Source of the DNA: Neoakkermansia glycaniphila
GTDB lineage: Bacteria > Verrucomicrobiota > Verrucomicrobiia > Verrucomicrobiales > Akkermansiaceae
Direction: 5' to 3'
DNA length: 64,000 bases
Assembly: GCF_001683795.1 (NCBI RefSeq)
Contig: NZ_LIGX01000040.1
Span: 62,001-126,000 of the forward strand
Part shown: positions 37,380-46,580 of the stretch, piece by piece
Numbering within the stretch: position 1 is the first letter of the stretch
Layout: each line of letters opens with the position of its first letter
Notes under the pieces: generated by a model
Database searches by the model: none
The model's input: only the letters and a program-made list of their open reading frames with translations
Told to the model about the DNA's origin: nothing
Translations under genes and position numbers: made by a program

Positions 37380-39584
37380 ATGGCATTCGTTCGAAAGATG
37401 GAATTATGGGCCCTGATGGCAACGGTTGTATGGAGCTGTTCCCCGACCGTCCAAGGCAAAATGACCGAAAAGGAAGCGACTCTGCAGGATCAATTGATCG
37501 TCAATGATCCGGGGCCGTCTTTCCTTATTTCTGCGACACAGGCTGTTTTCATGCCGCCTATGCTGAAATGGCAGGATTGGGACTACTCTCCCCTTTGGGT
37601 AAAAAAGCCGCAGCCGATTTCCAAGGCTTTGCCCAAGGATTGGCAAACAAGAGTTCATTTCGACAATTCCATGGGCCGATCCCGCGCTCTCGTCCGATTC
37701 CCCCAAGGAACGGATTTATACGGACAGGGAGAAGTGTTCGGAGACTTGCAGCGGAACAGAACCAAGATCGGCATCTGGAACACGGATAATTTCGGATACG
37801 GCACTGACGGAGGAAAACGGCTGTATCAGGCCCATCCTTGGATGATGGGTGTTCGGGAAGATGGTACGGCTTTCGGTATCATTGCCGATACGACATGGCG
37901 TTCCACACTGGAGGCGACGGATACGGAGATCATTTTTGATTCGGAAGGACCTGTCTTCCCCATCATCGTCATTGAGGGCAAATCCCCTCAGTCTGTGCTG
38001 ACCCAGTTGAGCGAGAGGATAGGCACCATGGCTCTTCCGCCTCTGTGGTCTCTCGGATACCAGCAATCCCGCTTTTCTTACGAGACAGCGGAAAAAGGGC
38101 TCAACATTGCTAGGGAATTCCGCCGCAGAAAGATACCGGCGGATGTGATCTGGATGGATATCGACTACATGGACGGTTACCGCGTCTTTACCATCGATAA
38201 AGAGCGTTTCCCGGACCCCATGGCATACAGTAAAGCTCTGCATGAGATGAACTTCAAGGGCGTATGGATGATCGACCCCGGCGTCAAGGCCGATCCCGGG
38301 TATTTCGTGTTTCAATCGGGCAACGCCAACGATGTGTGGGTCAAAAAGCCGGACATGAAAACGGACTTTGTCGGTCCTGTGTGGCCGGGAGACTGCAAGT
38401 TCCCCGACTTTACACGCGAAGAAACGCGTATCTGGTGGGCTGGGCTGTACAAGGACTTCATGCAAAAGAACGGAGTGGACGGAATCTGGAACGACATGAA
38501 CGAGCCTGCCGTCTTCAATTCTCCCGGCCACACGATGCCAGTGAACAACTATCACCGCGGCGATGCCCAGTTGCAGCCGGGCCCGCATGTGCAATATCAT
38601 AACATCTACGGCATGCTGATGATGTCGGCCACACTGGACGGCATGCAGGCCGCACAGCCCGACAAACGCCCGTTCCTCCTGTCTCGCGCCAATTTTCTGG
38701 GCGGCCACCGCTACGGAGCTACCTGGACGGGGGATAATTTCAGTACCGAAGAGCACATGAAAATGTCCATCCCCATGACTCTGAACATGGGAATGTCCGG
38801 CCAACCGTTCAACGGGCCCGATCTGGGTGGATTCGGCAACAATGCATCGCCCGAGCTATTCGAACAGTGGGTAAGTTTCGGCGTCTTTTTCCCCTTTACC
38901 CGGGCGCACGCCTGCAAGGGGACCAATCAGAAGGAACCCTGGGCATTCGGTCCCGGCGTGGAAGAAGTGGCTCGTACCGCCATTCAACGCAAATACCGCC
39001 TGATTCCTTACTACTACACGCTGTTCCGGCAATCCTCGAAAAACGGCCAGCCCATCATGAAACCCACCTTCTTTGCCGATCCGGCGGACAGGAAACTGCG
39101 AGACGAACAGACGACCTTCCTCGTAGGGGAAGACTTGCTGGTTATTCCCACATTCGCCAAAAATCCCGATTTGCCTGCAGGCAACTGGCTGCCCGTCACC
39201 TTGCTGGAGGGCGGCAAGGATGCCAACGACAGGCAGGCGACTCTTAAAGTACGCCCCGGAGCCATCATCCCTCTGGGAGCAGAGGTCCAAAGCACCGTAG
39301 AACCCATGCTGGAAACAACGACCCTGATCGTCAATCTGGATGAACATGGCAAGGCGCAGGGCGAATTATATCAGGATGCCGGAGACGGATACGGCTATAC
39401 GACCGGAGATTACAATCTCACCCGCTATCATGCGGAAAGCACGCCGGACGGAGTGCGCATCTCTTCCCGTATCGTCGAAGGCAACCGCCCGACGGCGACG
39501 AGGAAACTGATCGTGCGGCTGCTGACACCTCAAGGCGAGAAGACGGCTGAAACCATACCGGGACAAGATATCGTCGTGAAGTAA
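37380..39584 (+). CDS. Glycoside hydrolase family 31 (alpha-glucosidase/xylosidase type), probable lipoprotein
   Basis: 734 residues. The catalytic nucleophile is D372 in GIWNDMNEP and the acid/base is D452 in TWTGDN, both intact. VIWMDIDYMDGYRVFT and the C-terminal beta domains complete the GH31 layout. The first 20 residues (MELWALMATVVWSC) look like a lipoprotein signal with Cys20. It acts on alpha-linked sugars; the sequence does not say which. ATG 37380 follows a TATATT -10 box by 5 bases, so the transcript may be leaderless. Codon use is less GC3-biased than in neighbours, perhaps a sign of transfer. Confidence 0.93.
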   Translation: MAFVRKMELWALMATVVWSCSPTVQGKMTEKEATLQDQLIVNDPGPSFLISATQAVFMPPMLKWQDWDYSPLWVKKPQPISKALPKDWQTRVHFDNSMGRSRALVRFPQGTDLYGQGEVFGDLQRNRTKIGIWNTDNFGYGTDGGKRLYQAHPWMMGVREDGTAFGIIADTTWRSTLEATDTEIIFDSEGPVFPIIVIEGKSPQSVLTQLSERIGTMALPPLWSLGYQQSRFSYETAEKGLNIAREFRRRKIPADVIWMDIDYMDGYRVFTIDKERFPDPMAYSKALHEMNFKGVWMIDPGVKADPGYFVFQSGNANDVWVKKPDMKTDFVGPVWPGDCKFPDFTREETRIWWAGLYKDFMQKNGVDGIWNDMNEPAVFNSPGHTMPVNNYHRGDAQLQPGPHVQYHNIYGMLMMSATLDGMQAAQPDKRPFLLSRANFLGGHRYGATWTGDNFSTEEHMKMSIPMTLNMGMSGQPFNGPDLGGFGNNASPELFEQWVSFGVFFPFTRAHACKGTNQKEPWAFGPGVEEVARTAIQRKYRLIPYYYTLFRQSSKNGQPIMKPTFFADPADRKLRDEQTTFLVGEDLLVIPTFAKNPDLPAGNWLPVTLLEGGKDANDRQATLKVRPGAIIPLGAEVQSTVEPMLETTTLIVNLDEHGKAQGELYQDAGDGYGYTTGDYNLTRYHAESTPDGVRISSRIVEGNRPTATRKLIVRLLTPQGEKTAETIPGQDIVVK

Positions 39585-39593
39585 TCGGCAAAT

Positions 39594-39628
39594 TTCCAGC
39601 CTTGCATCGGACCGGTTCAAGGCTGGAA
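39594..39628. repeat. Inverted repeat between convergent genes
   Basis: Perfect 11-bp arms TTCCAGCCTTG / CAAGGCTGGAA with a 13-base loop, overlapping the last codons of the minus-strand gene. No T-run on either strand, so it is at best a weak bidirectional terminator. Confidence 0.5.
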
Positions 39629-40552
39629 CCCGGCTTTGATTTCCATGGCCGGAGTCTTGCCGTGCAGTCGTGACTGATTCACCTCCGCCGCAAAACGCAA
39701 ACCGTCGCCCAATTCGGCAAAATCCAGCACCCAGAAATTGGGATTGCGCCCCATCTCGCGGCGCACGGCTTCTTCACGGGCTTTCAGAACATTCAGTGCA
39801 TTGACCTGCTCCGACGCACCGCGGGAAGCTGTCAGCGGCGTCACGAAGTGGTTGACGATCAGCAGATCGTTCTTCTTATCCCCCCGGTTGAATGTATTCT
39901 TCAATTCGGCAGCGGCCGATGCCTGCCACGGCGTTTCCACGCATTGCTTCCATACAGGCATCAGCCATGCGGGAGAAATTCCGGGCCTGTCCGTCATCAC
40001 GACCAGCCGCTTGCCGCTACGCCGCATTTCGCCGAGGGTGGGCCAAGGTTTCCCCTCCTCCCGTGCGTAACACATGGAAGACAGTCCGGCACGGTCGAAT
40101 TCCACAGCCAGTTGCTCCGCATCCACATACGATTCGAAAATCAGCGTCACGACGGCTTGTGGACGGACATCCAGCCACGTTTTCAAATCGCCCAGCGCAT
40201 CCTGCAGCGGGCGGCTGCCCAAAACCGCGGCCCATTCCGGCCCGTGCCGCAACACGACTTTGCCTTCCTGCATCCAAACGTCCCACATCAGAGCATGCAC
40301 CCCGGCATCCAGCAGCGATTCCATCTTCCCCTGCTGATTCGGAAAATGCCAGCCATCCTCGCTGTTGCTCATGGCATTGTGGGCGCAGAGCCACAGCACG
40401 GCATCATAACGGACATTATCGGGCAACCGCTCGGGAGACCAAGCAGACTCCTCCTCCGGGCTTGCGGCAACCTTGGCGGAGGGAGAACCGGATGCTCCAC
40501 CAACAAGCAACCCGCAGGCACATACCGCCCATGCCATGGCGAACATATTCAT
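39617..40552 (-). CDS. PI-PLC-like (GDPD/PLC superfamily) exported phosphodiesterase
   Basis: 311 residues from ATG 40552, with an N-terminal export signal (MFAMAWAVCACGLLVGGASG). The body resembles the PI-PLC X domain: LCAHNAMSNSEDGW carries the first catalytic His, ALMWDVWMQEGKVVLRHG the metal/second His region, and LKTWLDVRPQAVVTLIFE and FWVLDF the later strands. Such proteins cleave phosphoinositides or related lipids, or are inactive relatives. The substrate cannot be read from the sequence. It is convergent with the GH31 gene. Confidence 0.7.
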   Translation of the reverse strand: MNMFAMAWAVCACGLLVGGASGSPSAKVAASPEEESAWSPERLPDNVRYDAVLWLCAHNAMSNSEDGWHFPNQQGKMESLLDAGVHALMWDVWMQEGKVVLRHGPEWAAVLGSRPLQDALGDLKTWLDVRPQAVVTLIFESYVDAEQLAVEFDRAGLSSMCYAREEGKPWPTLGEMRRSGKRLVVMTDRPGISPAWLMPVWKQCVETPWQASAAAELKNTFNRGDKKNDLLIVNHFVTPLTASRGASEQVNALNVLKAREEAVRREMGRNPNFWVLDFAELGDGLRFAAEVNQSRLHGKTPAMEIKAGFQP

Positions 40553-40614
40553 CAATCAGCAAGCATAGCATAACCATTCCCGCCCGTCCACGAGAAACCG
40601 CATGCATCAGGCAC

Positions 40615-40645
40615 AAAAGAGCCGCCCTGCATCAGGGCGGCTCTT
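40615..40645 (-). terminator. Rho-independent terminator of katA
   Basis: Perfect 12-bp arms AAGAGCCGCCCT / AGGGCGGCTCTT (40617-40628, 40634-40645), 5-base loop, followed by TTTTG on the minus strand, 24 bases past the katA stop. Confidence 0.9.
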
Positions 40646-40668
40646 CGGAAAACGGCACTGCCGCGATG

Positions 40669-42183
40669 TCAGGCGATCGGAGTAGAAGCCACCAGTTCTT
40701 CCTGATGCATCTTGCCAAGCTCTTCCACGCGGGCAGGAACGAGGTTCAGCGCAGCAGCCACGCGCAAACCGTAATCCGGGTGTGCCTTGTAGAAAAGGGC
40801 GCACTGGCGGTATTGCAGAGCTTCGCAGGCATTCCCGAGATGGGCGGCGATATTGCCGATCAGGTGTTCACGCTGCGTATCGTCCATCACGCGGCTGAAC
40901 AACACGCCAGGCTGCTCGAAATCCACGGCCTCGATGGGGCGCGTATGGCGGCCGATCATCGCGGGCATCAGCTCGATAGGAGGCGGCGCAACCTGCGGAG
41001 AAACAGCCGTACCGTAGGAATTGGGATAATAGTTCTGTCCGGAACCTCCGTTGCCGTCCACAGCCATGGCTGCATCCCGCTGGAAGGTCATGGCCGGGGC
41101 ATGCTTCGGCATATTGACGGGTACCTGCGTGCTGTTCGGCCCGATGCGGTGGCGGTGGGCATCATGGTAGGCGAACAGACGGCCCTGCAGAAGCTTGTCC
41201 GGTGAGGCGAAAATGCCCGGCACGAAATTGCCCGGCGAAAAGGCGGCCTGCTCCACTTCCGCGAAGTAATTGTCGGGATTGCGGTTCAGAACCATCCGGC
41301 CAAGGGGGATCAGCGGAAAATCCTGATGGTACCACACCTTCGTGATGTCGAAGGGGTCGAAACGGTACTCCTGCGCCTGCTCGGGAGTCATGATCTGCAC
41401 GCAAACCTCCCATTCGGGATAATCGCCGCGGTCGATAGCCTCGAACAGGTCGCGGATATTGGAATCCGGATCTTTCATATCCATCTCCGCCGCTTCCTGC
41501 CGGGAAAGGGTCTTCCAACCTCCGACCGGCCGGAAATGGTATTTCACCCAGACGTATTCCTTGTTCTCATTGTACCACATGAACGTATGACTGCCGAAGC
41601 CGCCCATGCGGCGGTAATTCATGGGCGTGCCGCGGTCAGAGAACAGAATGGTCACCTGATGGAGGGATTCCGGCGTCAGTGAAAGGAAATCCCAAAACGC
41701 GTTCGCATCATGCAGGTGGGTCTGGGGATTGCGCTTCTGCGTGTGGATGAAATCCGGGAACTTGAGGGCATCGCGGATGAAGAAAATGGGCGTATTGTTG
41801 CCGACGAGGTCGTAATTCCCTTCCTCCGTATAGAACTTGACGGCAAAACCGCGAGGGTCACGCGCCGTATCGGAAGAACCGCGTTCGCCCCCGACCGTCG
41901 AGAAGCGGACAAAAACTTCCGTCTTCTTGCCGACTTCCGAAAGGAAGCGGGCGCAAGTGTATTTGGACAAATCATTGGTCACCTCAAAATAGCCGTAAGC
42001 ACCCCCGCCCTTGGCATGCACCACGCGTTCGGGAATGCGTTCGCGGTTGAAATGCGCCAGCTTTTCCAGCAAATGCACATCCTGCATCATCGTGTAGCCC
42101 TCGCGCGGCCCTGTCGTCATCGACGCGAGATCGTTATCCACCGGAGCGCCTTCCGCCGTTGTCAGTTTGATATTGTTTTTCAT
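40669..42183 (-). CDS. katA: Monofunctional haem catalase
   Basis: 504-residue small-subunit catalase that breaks down hydrogen peroxide. The catalytic His is in [21 protein letters not shown], the Asn in [17 protein letters not shown], and the proximal haem Tyr in [23 protein letters not shown]-binding features (VKYHFRP, WSP-like) are typical of clade 3. No signal peptide, so cytoplasmic. The promoter and a possible Fur/PerR-type operator lie directly upstream. Confidence 0.96.
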   Translation of the reverse strand: MKNNIKLTTAEGAPVDNDLASMTTGPREGYTMMQDVHLLEKLAHFNRERIPERVVHAKGGGAYGYFEVTNDLSKYTCARFLSEVGKKTEVFVRFSTVGGERGSSDTARDPRGFAVKFYTEEGNYDLVGNNTPIFFIRDALKFPDFIHTQKRNPQTHLHDANAFWDFLSLTPESLHQVTILFSDRGTPMNYRRMGGFGSHTFMWYNENKEYVWVKYHFRPVGGWKTLSRQEAAEMDMKDPDSNIRDLFEAIDRGDYPEWEVCVQIMTPEQAQEYRFDPFDITKVWYHQDFPLIPLGRMVLNRNPDNYFAEVEQAAFSPGNFVPGIFASPDKLLQGRLFAYHDAHRHRIGPNSTQVPVNMPKHAPAMTFQRDAAMAVDGNGGSGQNYYPNSYGTAVSPQVAPPPIELMPAMIGRHTRPIEAVDFEQPGVLFSRVMDDTQREHLIGNIAAHLGNACEALQYRQCALFYKAHPDYGLRVAAALNLVPARVEELGKMHQEELVASTPIA

Positions 42184-42197
42184 ACCTTGATAATGGG

Positions 42198-42226
42198 ATG
42201 ATAGAAGGAAAACAGTCGGGCAACAA
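42198..42226 (-). promoter_or_regulatory. Candidate promoter of katA
   Basis: Minus strand TTGTTG (42226-42221), 17-base spacer, TATCAT (42203-42198), 14 bases before the ATG. Confidence 0.55.
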
Positions 42227-42234
42227 GCCTATTC

Positions 42235-42247
42235 GATAACAGTTATC
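42235..42247. promoter_or_regulatory. Possible Fur/PerR-family operator upstream of katA
   Basis: Perfect inverted repeat GATAAC-A-GTTATC, eight bases upstream of the katA -35 box. Spacing and sequence resemble the 7-1-7 boxes of the Fur/PerR family, which often control catalase. No regulator gene is in the window. Confidence 0.45.
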
Positions 42248-42431
42248 AACTGCACGACGGATTTTGCACCTTGCCGCACATTCCAGTATGACAAAACGGA
42301 AACTCATTGATTATAATTATTCCAAATGCAATAATTTTGATTCATTACAAAAAGTTTCAATTTTTCCTTGCATTCCGTCATTGTCATGGTAATCTTTGCG
42401 CGCATTCGTACAATCATCATATCAACCAACG

Positions 42432-43166
42432 GTGCACACGGATCCCGGTTCTATATCCGGCAGTGTGCTTTCTTCCATCAGCCGCGACTTGTCCGGCAAA
42501 AATGCCGGTGACATTCTTCAACGAGTGGCCGACCAGTTCAAGGGCGAAATTGTTTGCGCCACCTCCTTCGGACTCGAAGACCAGGTTCTGACCGACCTCA
42601 TCATCCGGCAGGGTTTGCAAATACCCCTCGTGACGCTGGATACGGGACGCCTCTTCCCCGAAACCTACGAACTCTGGGAACGGACGGAACAACGCTACGG
42701 CATCCGCATTCAGGCGTTTTTCCCGCTCAGCTCCAGCGTCGAGCAGCTCGTCAATGAACGCGGCATCAACTCGTTCACGCAAAGCGTCGAATACCGCAAG
42801 GACTGCTGCCGCGTGCGCAAACTGGAACCTCTTTCCCGGGCATTGAAAGACCAGAAGGCATGGATATGCGGACTCCGGCGCAGCCAGTCCGTCACGCGCC
42901 AATCCGTCGAAGCCGTCGAATGGGATTCCGCGCATGGCCTGTACAAGTTCAATCCCCTGTTCGACTGGTCGGAAGACGATCTCCGCCAGTACATCAAGGC
43001 GTACGATGTTCCCTACAATGCCCTGCACGACCGCGGCTTCCCCAGCATCGGCTGCGCATGCTGCACCCGCGCCGTCCGCCTCTGCGACGACGTAAGGCAG
43101 GGCCGCTGGTGGTGGGAAGAGCCCGAACACAAGGAATGCGGCCTGCACAACAGGCCCCGCCACTGA
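42432..43166 (+). CDS. cysH: APS/PAPS reductase of the iron-sulfur type
   Basis: Reduces activated sulfate to sulfite. It carries the paired cysteines of a [4Fe-4S] cluster, DCCRVRK and GCACC (CC...CxxC), and the C-terminal catalytic Cys in KECGLH. This set is typical of APS reductases; PAPS-only enzymes lack the cluster. The start is uncertain: there is no ATG. GTG at 42432 is chosen; TTG 42396 directly abuts a TAATCT -10-like box, and GTG 42465 is also possible. It leads the cysH-cysD-cysN group. Confidence 0.88.
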   Translation: MHTDPGSISGSVLSSISRDLSGKNAGDILQRVADQFKGEIVCATSFGLEDQVLTDLIIRQGLQIPLVTLDTGRLFPETYELWERTEQRYGIRIQAFFPLSSSVEQLVNERGINSFTQSVEYRKDCCRVRKLEPLSRALKDQKAWICGLRRSQSVTRQSVEAVEWDSAHGLYKFNPLFDWSEDDLRQYIKAYDVPYNALHDRGFPSIGCACCTRAVRLCDDVRQGRWWWEEPEHKECGLHNRPRH

Positions 43167-43312
43167 ACCGGACCTTCGGAATTCCCTTCCTTCCGCCGCC
43201 ATCCAGCCCCCCGGTTCGCCCGACAGGCAGCCGGAACACCATCCCTCCCGGCCGGAGGCATGCCCACACGGCGCCTCCGGCAACAATCCCACTCCACACC
43301 ACATCCACCACC

Positions 43313-44221
43313 ATGCCTCCATATAACCTGAGCCAACTGAAACAACTGGAAGCCGAAAGCATCCACATCTTCCGGGATGCCGTCAGCCAGTTCGAGAACC
43401 CCATCCTCCTCTATTCCATCGGCAAGGACTCCTCGGTTCTCCTCCATCTCGCCCGCAAGGCGTTCCACCCCGGCAGACTGCCCTTCAAACTGCTGCACAT
43501 CGACTCGACCTTCAAGTTCAAAGAGATGATCCAATTCCGCGACGAGTTCGCCCGCAAGCACGGCCTCGACCTCCTCGTCCACAGCAACCCGGACGGCATC
43601 GCCGCCAACGTCAACCCGTTCGACTACGGCAGCCGCAAATATACGGACATCATGAAGACGCAGGCTCTCCTGCAGGCTCTGACGGCCGGAAAATACGACG
43701 TCATCTTCGGCGGAGCCCGCCGCGACGAAGAAAAATCCCGCGCCAAGGAGCGCATCTTCTCCTTCCGCGACAAATACCACCAGTGGGACCCGAAAAACCA
43801 GCGTCCCGAACTCTGGTCGCTGTACAACGGCCGCATCAATCCCGGCGAAAGCGTCCGCGTGTTCCCCCTGTCGAACTGGACGGAGATCGACATCTGGCAA
43901 TACATCCGCCATGAAAAAATCGAAATCCCGGACTTGTACTTCGCGCGCAAACGCCCCGTCGTCGAGCGGGACGGCACCCTCATCATGGTGGACGACGACC
44001 GCCTGCCCCTGCAACCCGGCGAAGTACCACAGGAACGCCTCGTCCGCTTCCGCACGCTGGGCTGCTATCCGCTGACGGGAGCCATCGAATCCTCGGCCTC
44101 CACCGTGGAAGAAATCGTGGCCGAGATGCTTCAGACGCGCCTCAGCGAACGCTCGACGCGCATCATCGACCACGACGGAGACTCCTCCATGGAGCAGAAA
44201 AAGCGCGAAGGCTACTTTTGA
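43313..44221 (+). CDS. cysD: Sulfate adenylyltransferase subunit 2
   Basis: Catalytic subunit of ATP sulfurylase (PP-loop family), forming APS from ATP and sulfate. 302 residues; the PP-loop [14 protein letters not shown] is at about residues 35-48, and [22 protein letters not shown] plus the C-terminal KKREGYF are signature segments. The reading frame is open back to 42860, overlapping cysH; ATG 43313 gives the usual N-terminus ([19 protein letters not shown]). cysN follows after 52 bases. Confidence 0.96.
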   Translation: MPPYNLSQLKQLEAESIHIFRDAVSQFENPILLYSIGKDSSVLLHLARKAFHPGRLPFKLLHIDSTFKFKEMIQFRDEFARKHGLDLLVHSNPDGIAANVNPFDYGSRKYTDIMKTQALLQALTAGKYDVIFGGARRDEEKSRAKERIFSFRDKYHQWDPKNQRPELWSLYNGRINPGESVRVFPLSNWTEIDIWQYIRHEKIEIPDLYFARKRPVVERDGTLIMVDDDRLPLQPGEVPQERLVRFRTLGCYPLTGAIESSASTVEEIVAEMLQTRLSERSTRIIDHDGDSSMEQKKREGYF

Positions 44222-44273
44222 TCCCGCCCGCCCGGACATTGACCACCACTATACCCAGAATCATTTCACGAAC

Positions 44274-46082
44274 ATGGACATCGACAGTTATCTCAACGAA
44301 CATGAAAACAAAAGCCTCCTCCGCATCCTGACCTGCGGTTCCGTGGACGACGGCAAATCCACCCTCATCGGCCGCCTTCTCTACGACAGCAAGCTGATCT
44401 TCGACGACCAGCTCAGCGCCCTCCGGCGCGACAGCGAAAAAAGCGGCACCACCGGAGCGGGAGAATTCGACTACGCCCTCCTGCTCGACGGCCTCAAGGC
44501 CGAGCGGGAACAAGGCATCACCATCGACGTAGCCTACCGCTACTTCACCACGCCAAAGCGCAAGTTCATCATCGCGGACTGCCCCGGACACGTCCAGTAC
44601 ACCCGCAACATGGCCACCGGAGCTTCCACGGCCGACCTCGCCATCATCCTCATCGATGCGCGGCACGGCCTGCTCACCCAGACCCGGAGGCACGCCTTCA
44701 TCGTCTCCCTGCTCGGCATCCGGCACCTCATCGTCGCCGTCAACAAGATGGACCTGTTCGACTACGACCGGAACGTCTTCGACAACATCCGGCGCTCCTT
44801 CGAGGAATTCGCCACGGGCCTCCACATCCCGGACATCCGCTACATCCCCCTCTCCGCCCTGAAAGGCGAAAACATCGTCCAGCCCTCCGAGGCCATTCCG
44901 TGGTACGAAGGCCCTTCCCTGCTCGACATCCTTGAAACAGTGGATACGACAGCGGACAGGAACCTCGACGACTTCCGCTTCCCCGTCCAGTACGTCATCC
45001 GGCCCGACCTGCATTTCCGAGGCTTTGCCGGATCGGTCGTCTCGGGCACCATCCGAACCGGAGACGAAATCGCCGTACTTCCTTCCCTCCGCACCTCGCG
45101 CATCAAGCGCATCGTCACAGCGGACGGCGACCTCGGCGAAGCCTTCGCTCCCCAGGCCGTCACGCTGGAACTGGAAGACGAAATCGACATCAGCAGCGGA
45201 GACATGATCGTCAAAGCGGACAACCTGCCCACCGTCTCCCGGCACCTGGAAGCCATCGTCATCTGGATGACGGACACCCCGCTGCGCGAAGGAAACAACT
45301 ACCTCCTGCGCCATGCCGGGCGCAACGTCAAGGCCCACATCACGGACATCGTCCACCAGATCGACGTCAATACGCTCGAACAGCAGGCCGCGGACAATAT
45401 CCCCCTCAACGGCGTCGCCCGCATCCGGCTCGAAACCGTCGCTCCTCTCTATCTGGACAACTACCGGGACAACCGCTCCACAGGAGTCTTCATCCTGATC
45501 GACCCCGTCACCAACACCACGGCAGGCGGCGCCATGATCCTGCGTCCCATCGAAGAGAACGACGGCTCCGGCACAGCATCGGCTCCGGCGGCACTCACTC
45601 CCATCTCCCTCGAACAGGGGTACATCACCGCCACCCAGCGCATCCGGAGGCAGGGCTATGCAGGCAGGGCCATCCTGCTTTCCGGCACGGATGCCGAACA
45701 GTCCCGCCATTGGGCCAAAACGCTCGAGCAGGAACTCTTCGCACGAGGCCTGCAAACATACTACCTCGCCGAAACGCAGCCGGAAACGTCCGTACCCTCC
45801 CCCGATGGCGTACAACGGCTGGCTGAACTGGCCTACACGCTTGCCGGAGCGGGCATCATCGCCATTGCCGCCATCCCGCATTTCCCCGCCGAGGATTTTG
45901 CCTACTGGCCGCCCGCCGACGGCACACGGCAGCCGCTGCTCGTGTGGCTGGGAGAGCCCGGCACCGCTCCGGCCGGCACGCACATCACCCTGCATCCCGG
46001 CAAACAAACGGAGCAGCGGTTCAACCTCCTCGTCGCCCTGCTCGCCGAAACGAACATCGCGCCGGAAACCTCCACCCACTAA
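44274..46082 (+). CDS. cysN: Sulfate adenylyltransferase subunit 1 with a degenerate CysC-like tail
   Basis: GTPase that drives ATP sulfurylase. 602 residues. G-domain motifs: GSVDDGKST (22-30), DCPGH, NKMD. The EF-Tu-like beta-barrels follow. After about residue 456 comes a ~145-residue extension starting RIRRQGYAGRAILLSG, where CysNC fusions have APS kinase. The kinase P-loop is absent (SGTDAEQSRHW replaces GLSGSGKST), and the usual DGDN and RENIRR motifs are missing, but LEQELFARGLQTYYL and LAGAGIIAIAAI match in position. I read it as an inactive APS kinase remnant. Pairs with an APS-reductase-type CysH. Confidence 0.94.
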   Translation: MDIDSYLNEHENKSLLRILTCGSVDDGKSTLIGRLLYDSKLIFDDQLSALRRDSEKSGTTGAGEFDYALLLDGLKAEREQGITIDVAYRYFTTPKRKFIIADCPGHVQYTRNMATGASTADLAIILIDARHGLLTQTRRHAFIVSLLGIRHLIVAVNKMDLFDYDRNVFDNIRRSFEEFATGLHIPDIRYIPLSALKGENIVQPSEAIPWYEGPSLLDILETVDTTADRNLDDFRFPVQYVIRPDLHFRGFAGSVVSGTIRTGDEIAVLPSLRTSRIKRIVTADGDLGEAFAPQAVTLELEDEIDISSGDMIVKADNLPTVSRHLEAIVIWMTDTPLREGNNYLLRHAGRNVKAHITDIVHQIDVNTLEQQAADNIPLNGVARIRLETVAPLYLDNYRDNRSTGVFILIDPVTNTTAGGAMILRPIEENDGSGTASAPAALTPISLEQGYITATQRIRRQGYAGRAILLSGTDAEQSRHWAKTLEQELFARGLQTYYLAETQPETSVPSPDGVQRLAELAYTLAGAGIIAIAAIPHFPAEDFAYWPPADGTRQPLLVWLGEPGTAPAGTHITLHPGKQTEQRFNLLVALLAETNIAPETSTH

Positions 46083-46124
46083 ACCGGCACCGCCTGAACC
46101 ATGCAACCCGCCACCCATCCAGAC

Positions 46125-46162
46125 AAAAAAATCCCGGACGTATCGACTCATACGTCCGGGAT
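46125..46162 (-). terminator. Rho-independent terminator of the AP2-like gene
   Basis: Perfect 13-bp arms ATCCCGGACGTAT / ATACGTCCGGGAT with a 6-base loop, followed on the minus strand by TTTTTT. It lies between convergent cysN and the minus-strand gene and may stop both. Confidence 0.88.
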
Positions 46163-46181
46163 TGGATGGAAATCTCTGCTT

Positions 46182-46463
46182 TCAGGACTTTGCCGCAACC
46201 GTTTCTTCGCTCTGGAGAGCCTTTTCCGGTCCGCTGTTCTTGAAGCTTTCGAAAACGGTACGGGGTTCGCTCGGATTCTTCTGCAGCGCTTCAAAAATCT
46301 TGTCGCGCATCTGCAGCGCCGCTTCGAAGGCGGCCTCTTCGCTACCGTATTGGCGGTCGGAGAAGTACTTCGTAAACTGATTCCATTTACGGCAAATACT
46401 CAATCTCCAGCCCTGAAACGACGTTGTCTCGTATGTGTACCTCGTGATGTTACGTTGTGTCAT
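46182..46463 (-). CDS. Small protein with AP2-like DNA-binding fold
   Basis: 93 residues from ATG 46463; a GTG at 46493 would add ten. Residues about 6-55 (TTSFQGWRLSICRKWNQF, then KYFSDRQYGSEEAAFEAA) follow the pattern of an AP2/integrase-DNA-binding-like three-stranded sheet plus helix: aromatic W, basic strand, KYF, then GSxEEA. The tail is charged. It is a free-standing gene with its own terminator, not attached to an integrase. Possible DNA-binding protein; the target is unknown. Confidence 0.6.
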   Translation of the reverse strand: MTQRNITRYTYETTSFQGWRLSICRKWNQFTKYFSDRQYGSEEAAFEAALQMRDKIFEALQKNPSEPRTVFESFKNSGPEKALQSEETVAAKS

Positions 46464-46580
46464 GGTGAACTGGGTATGGGTTCGTAATCGCACAGAATTA
46501 TGCCCTACGAAACGACTGTCTCACGATCACCATGCCATTTCAACCTAACAAACTAACATTTTTTCAAGATTCGGCAGAAT

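Noticed and set aside
42396-42431. TTG start of cysH
   Set aside because: It directly follows a TAATCT -10-like box, so the codon would lie before the transcription start.
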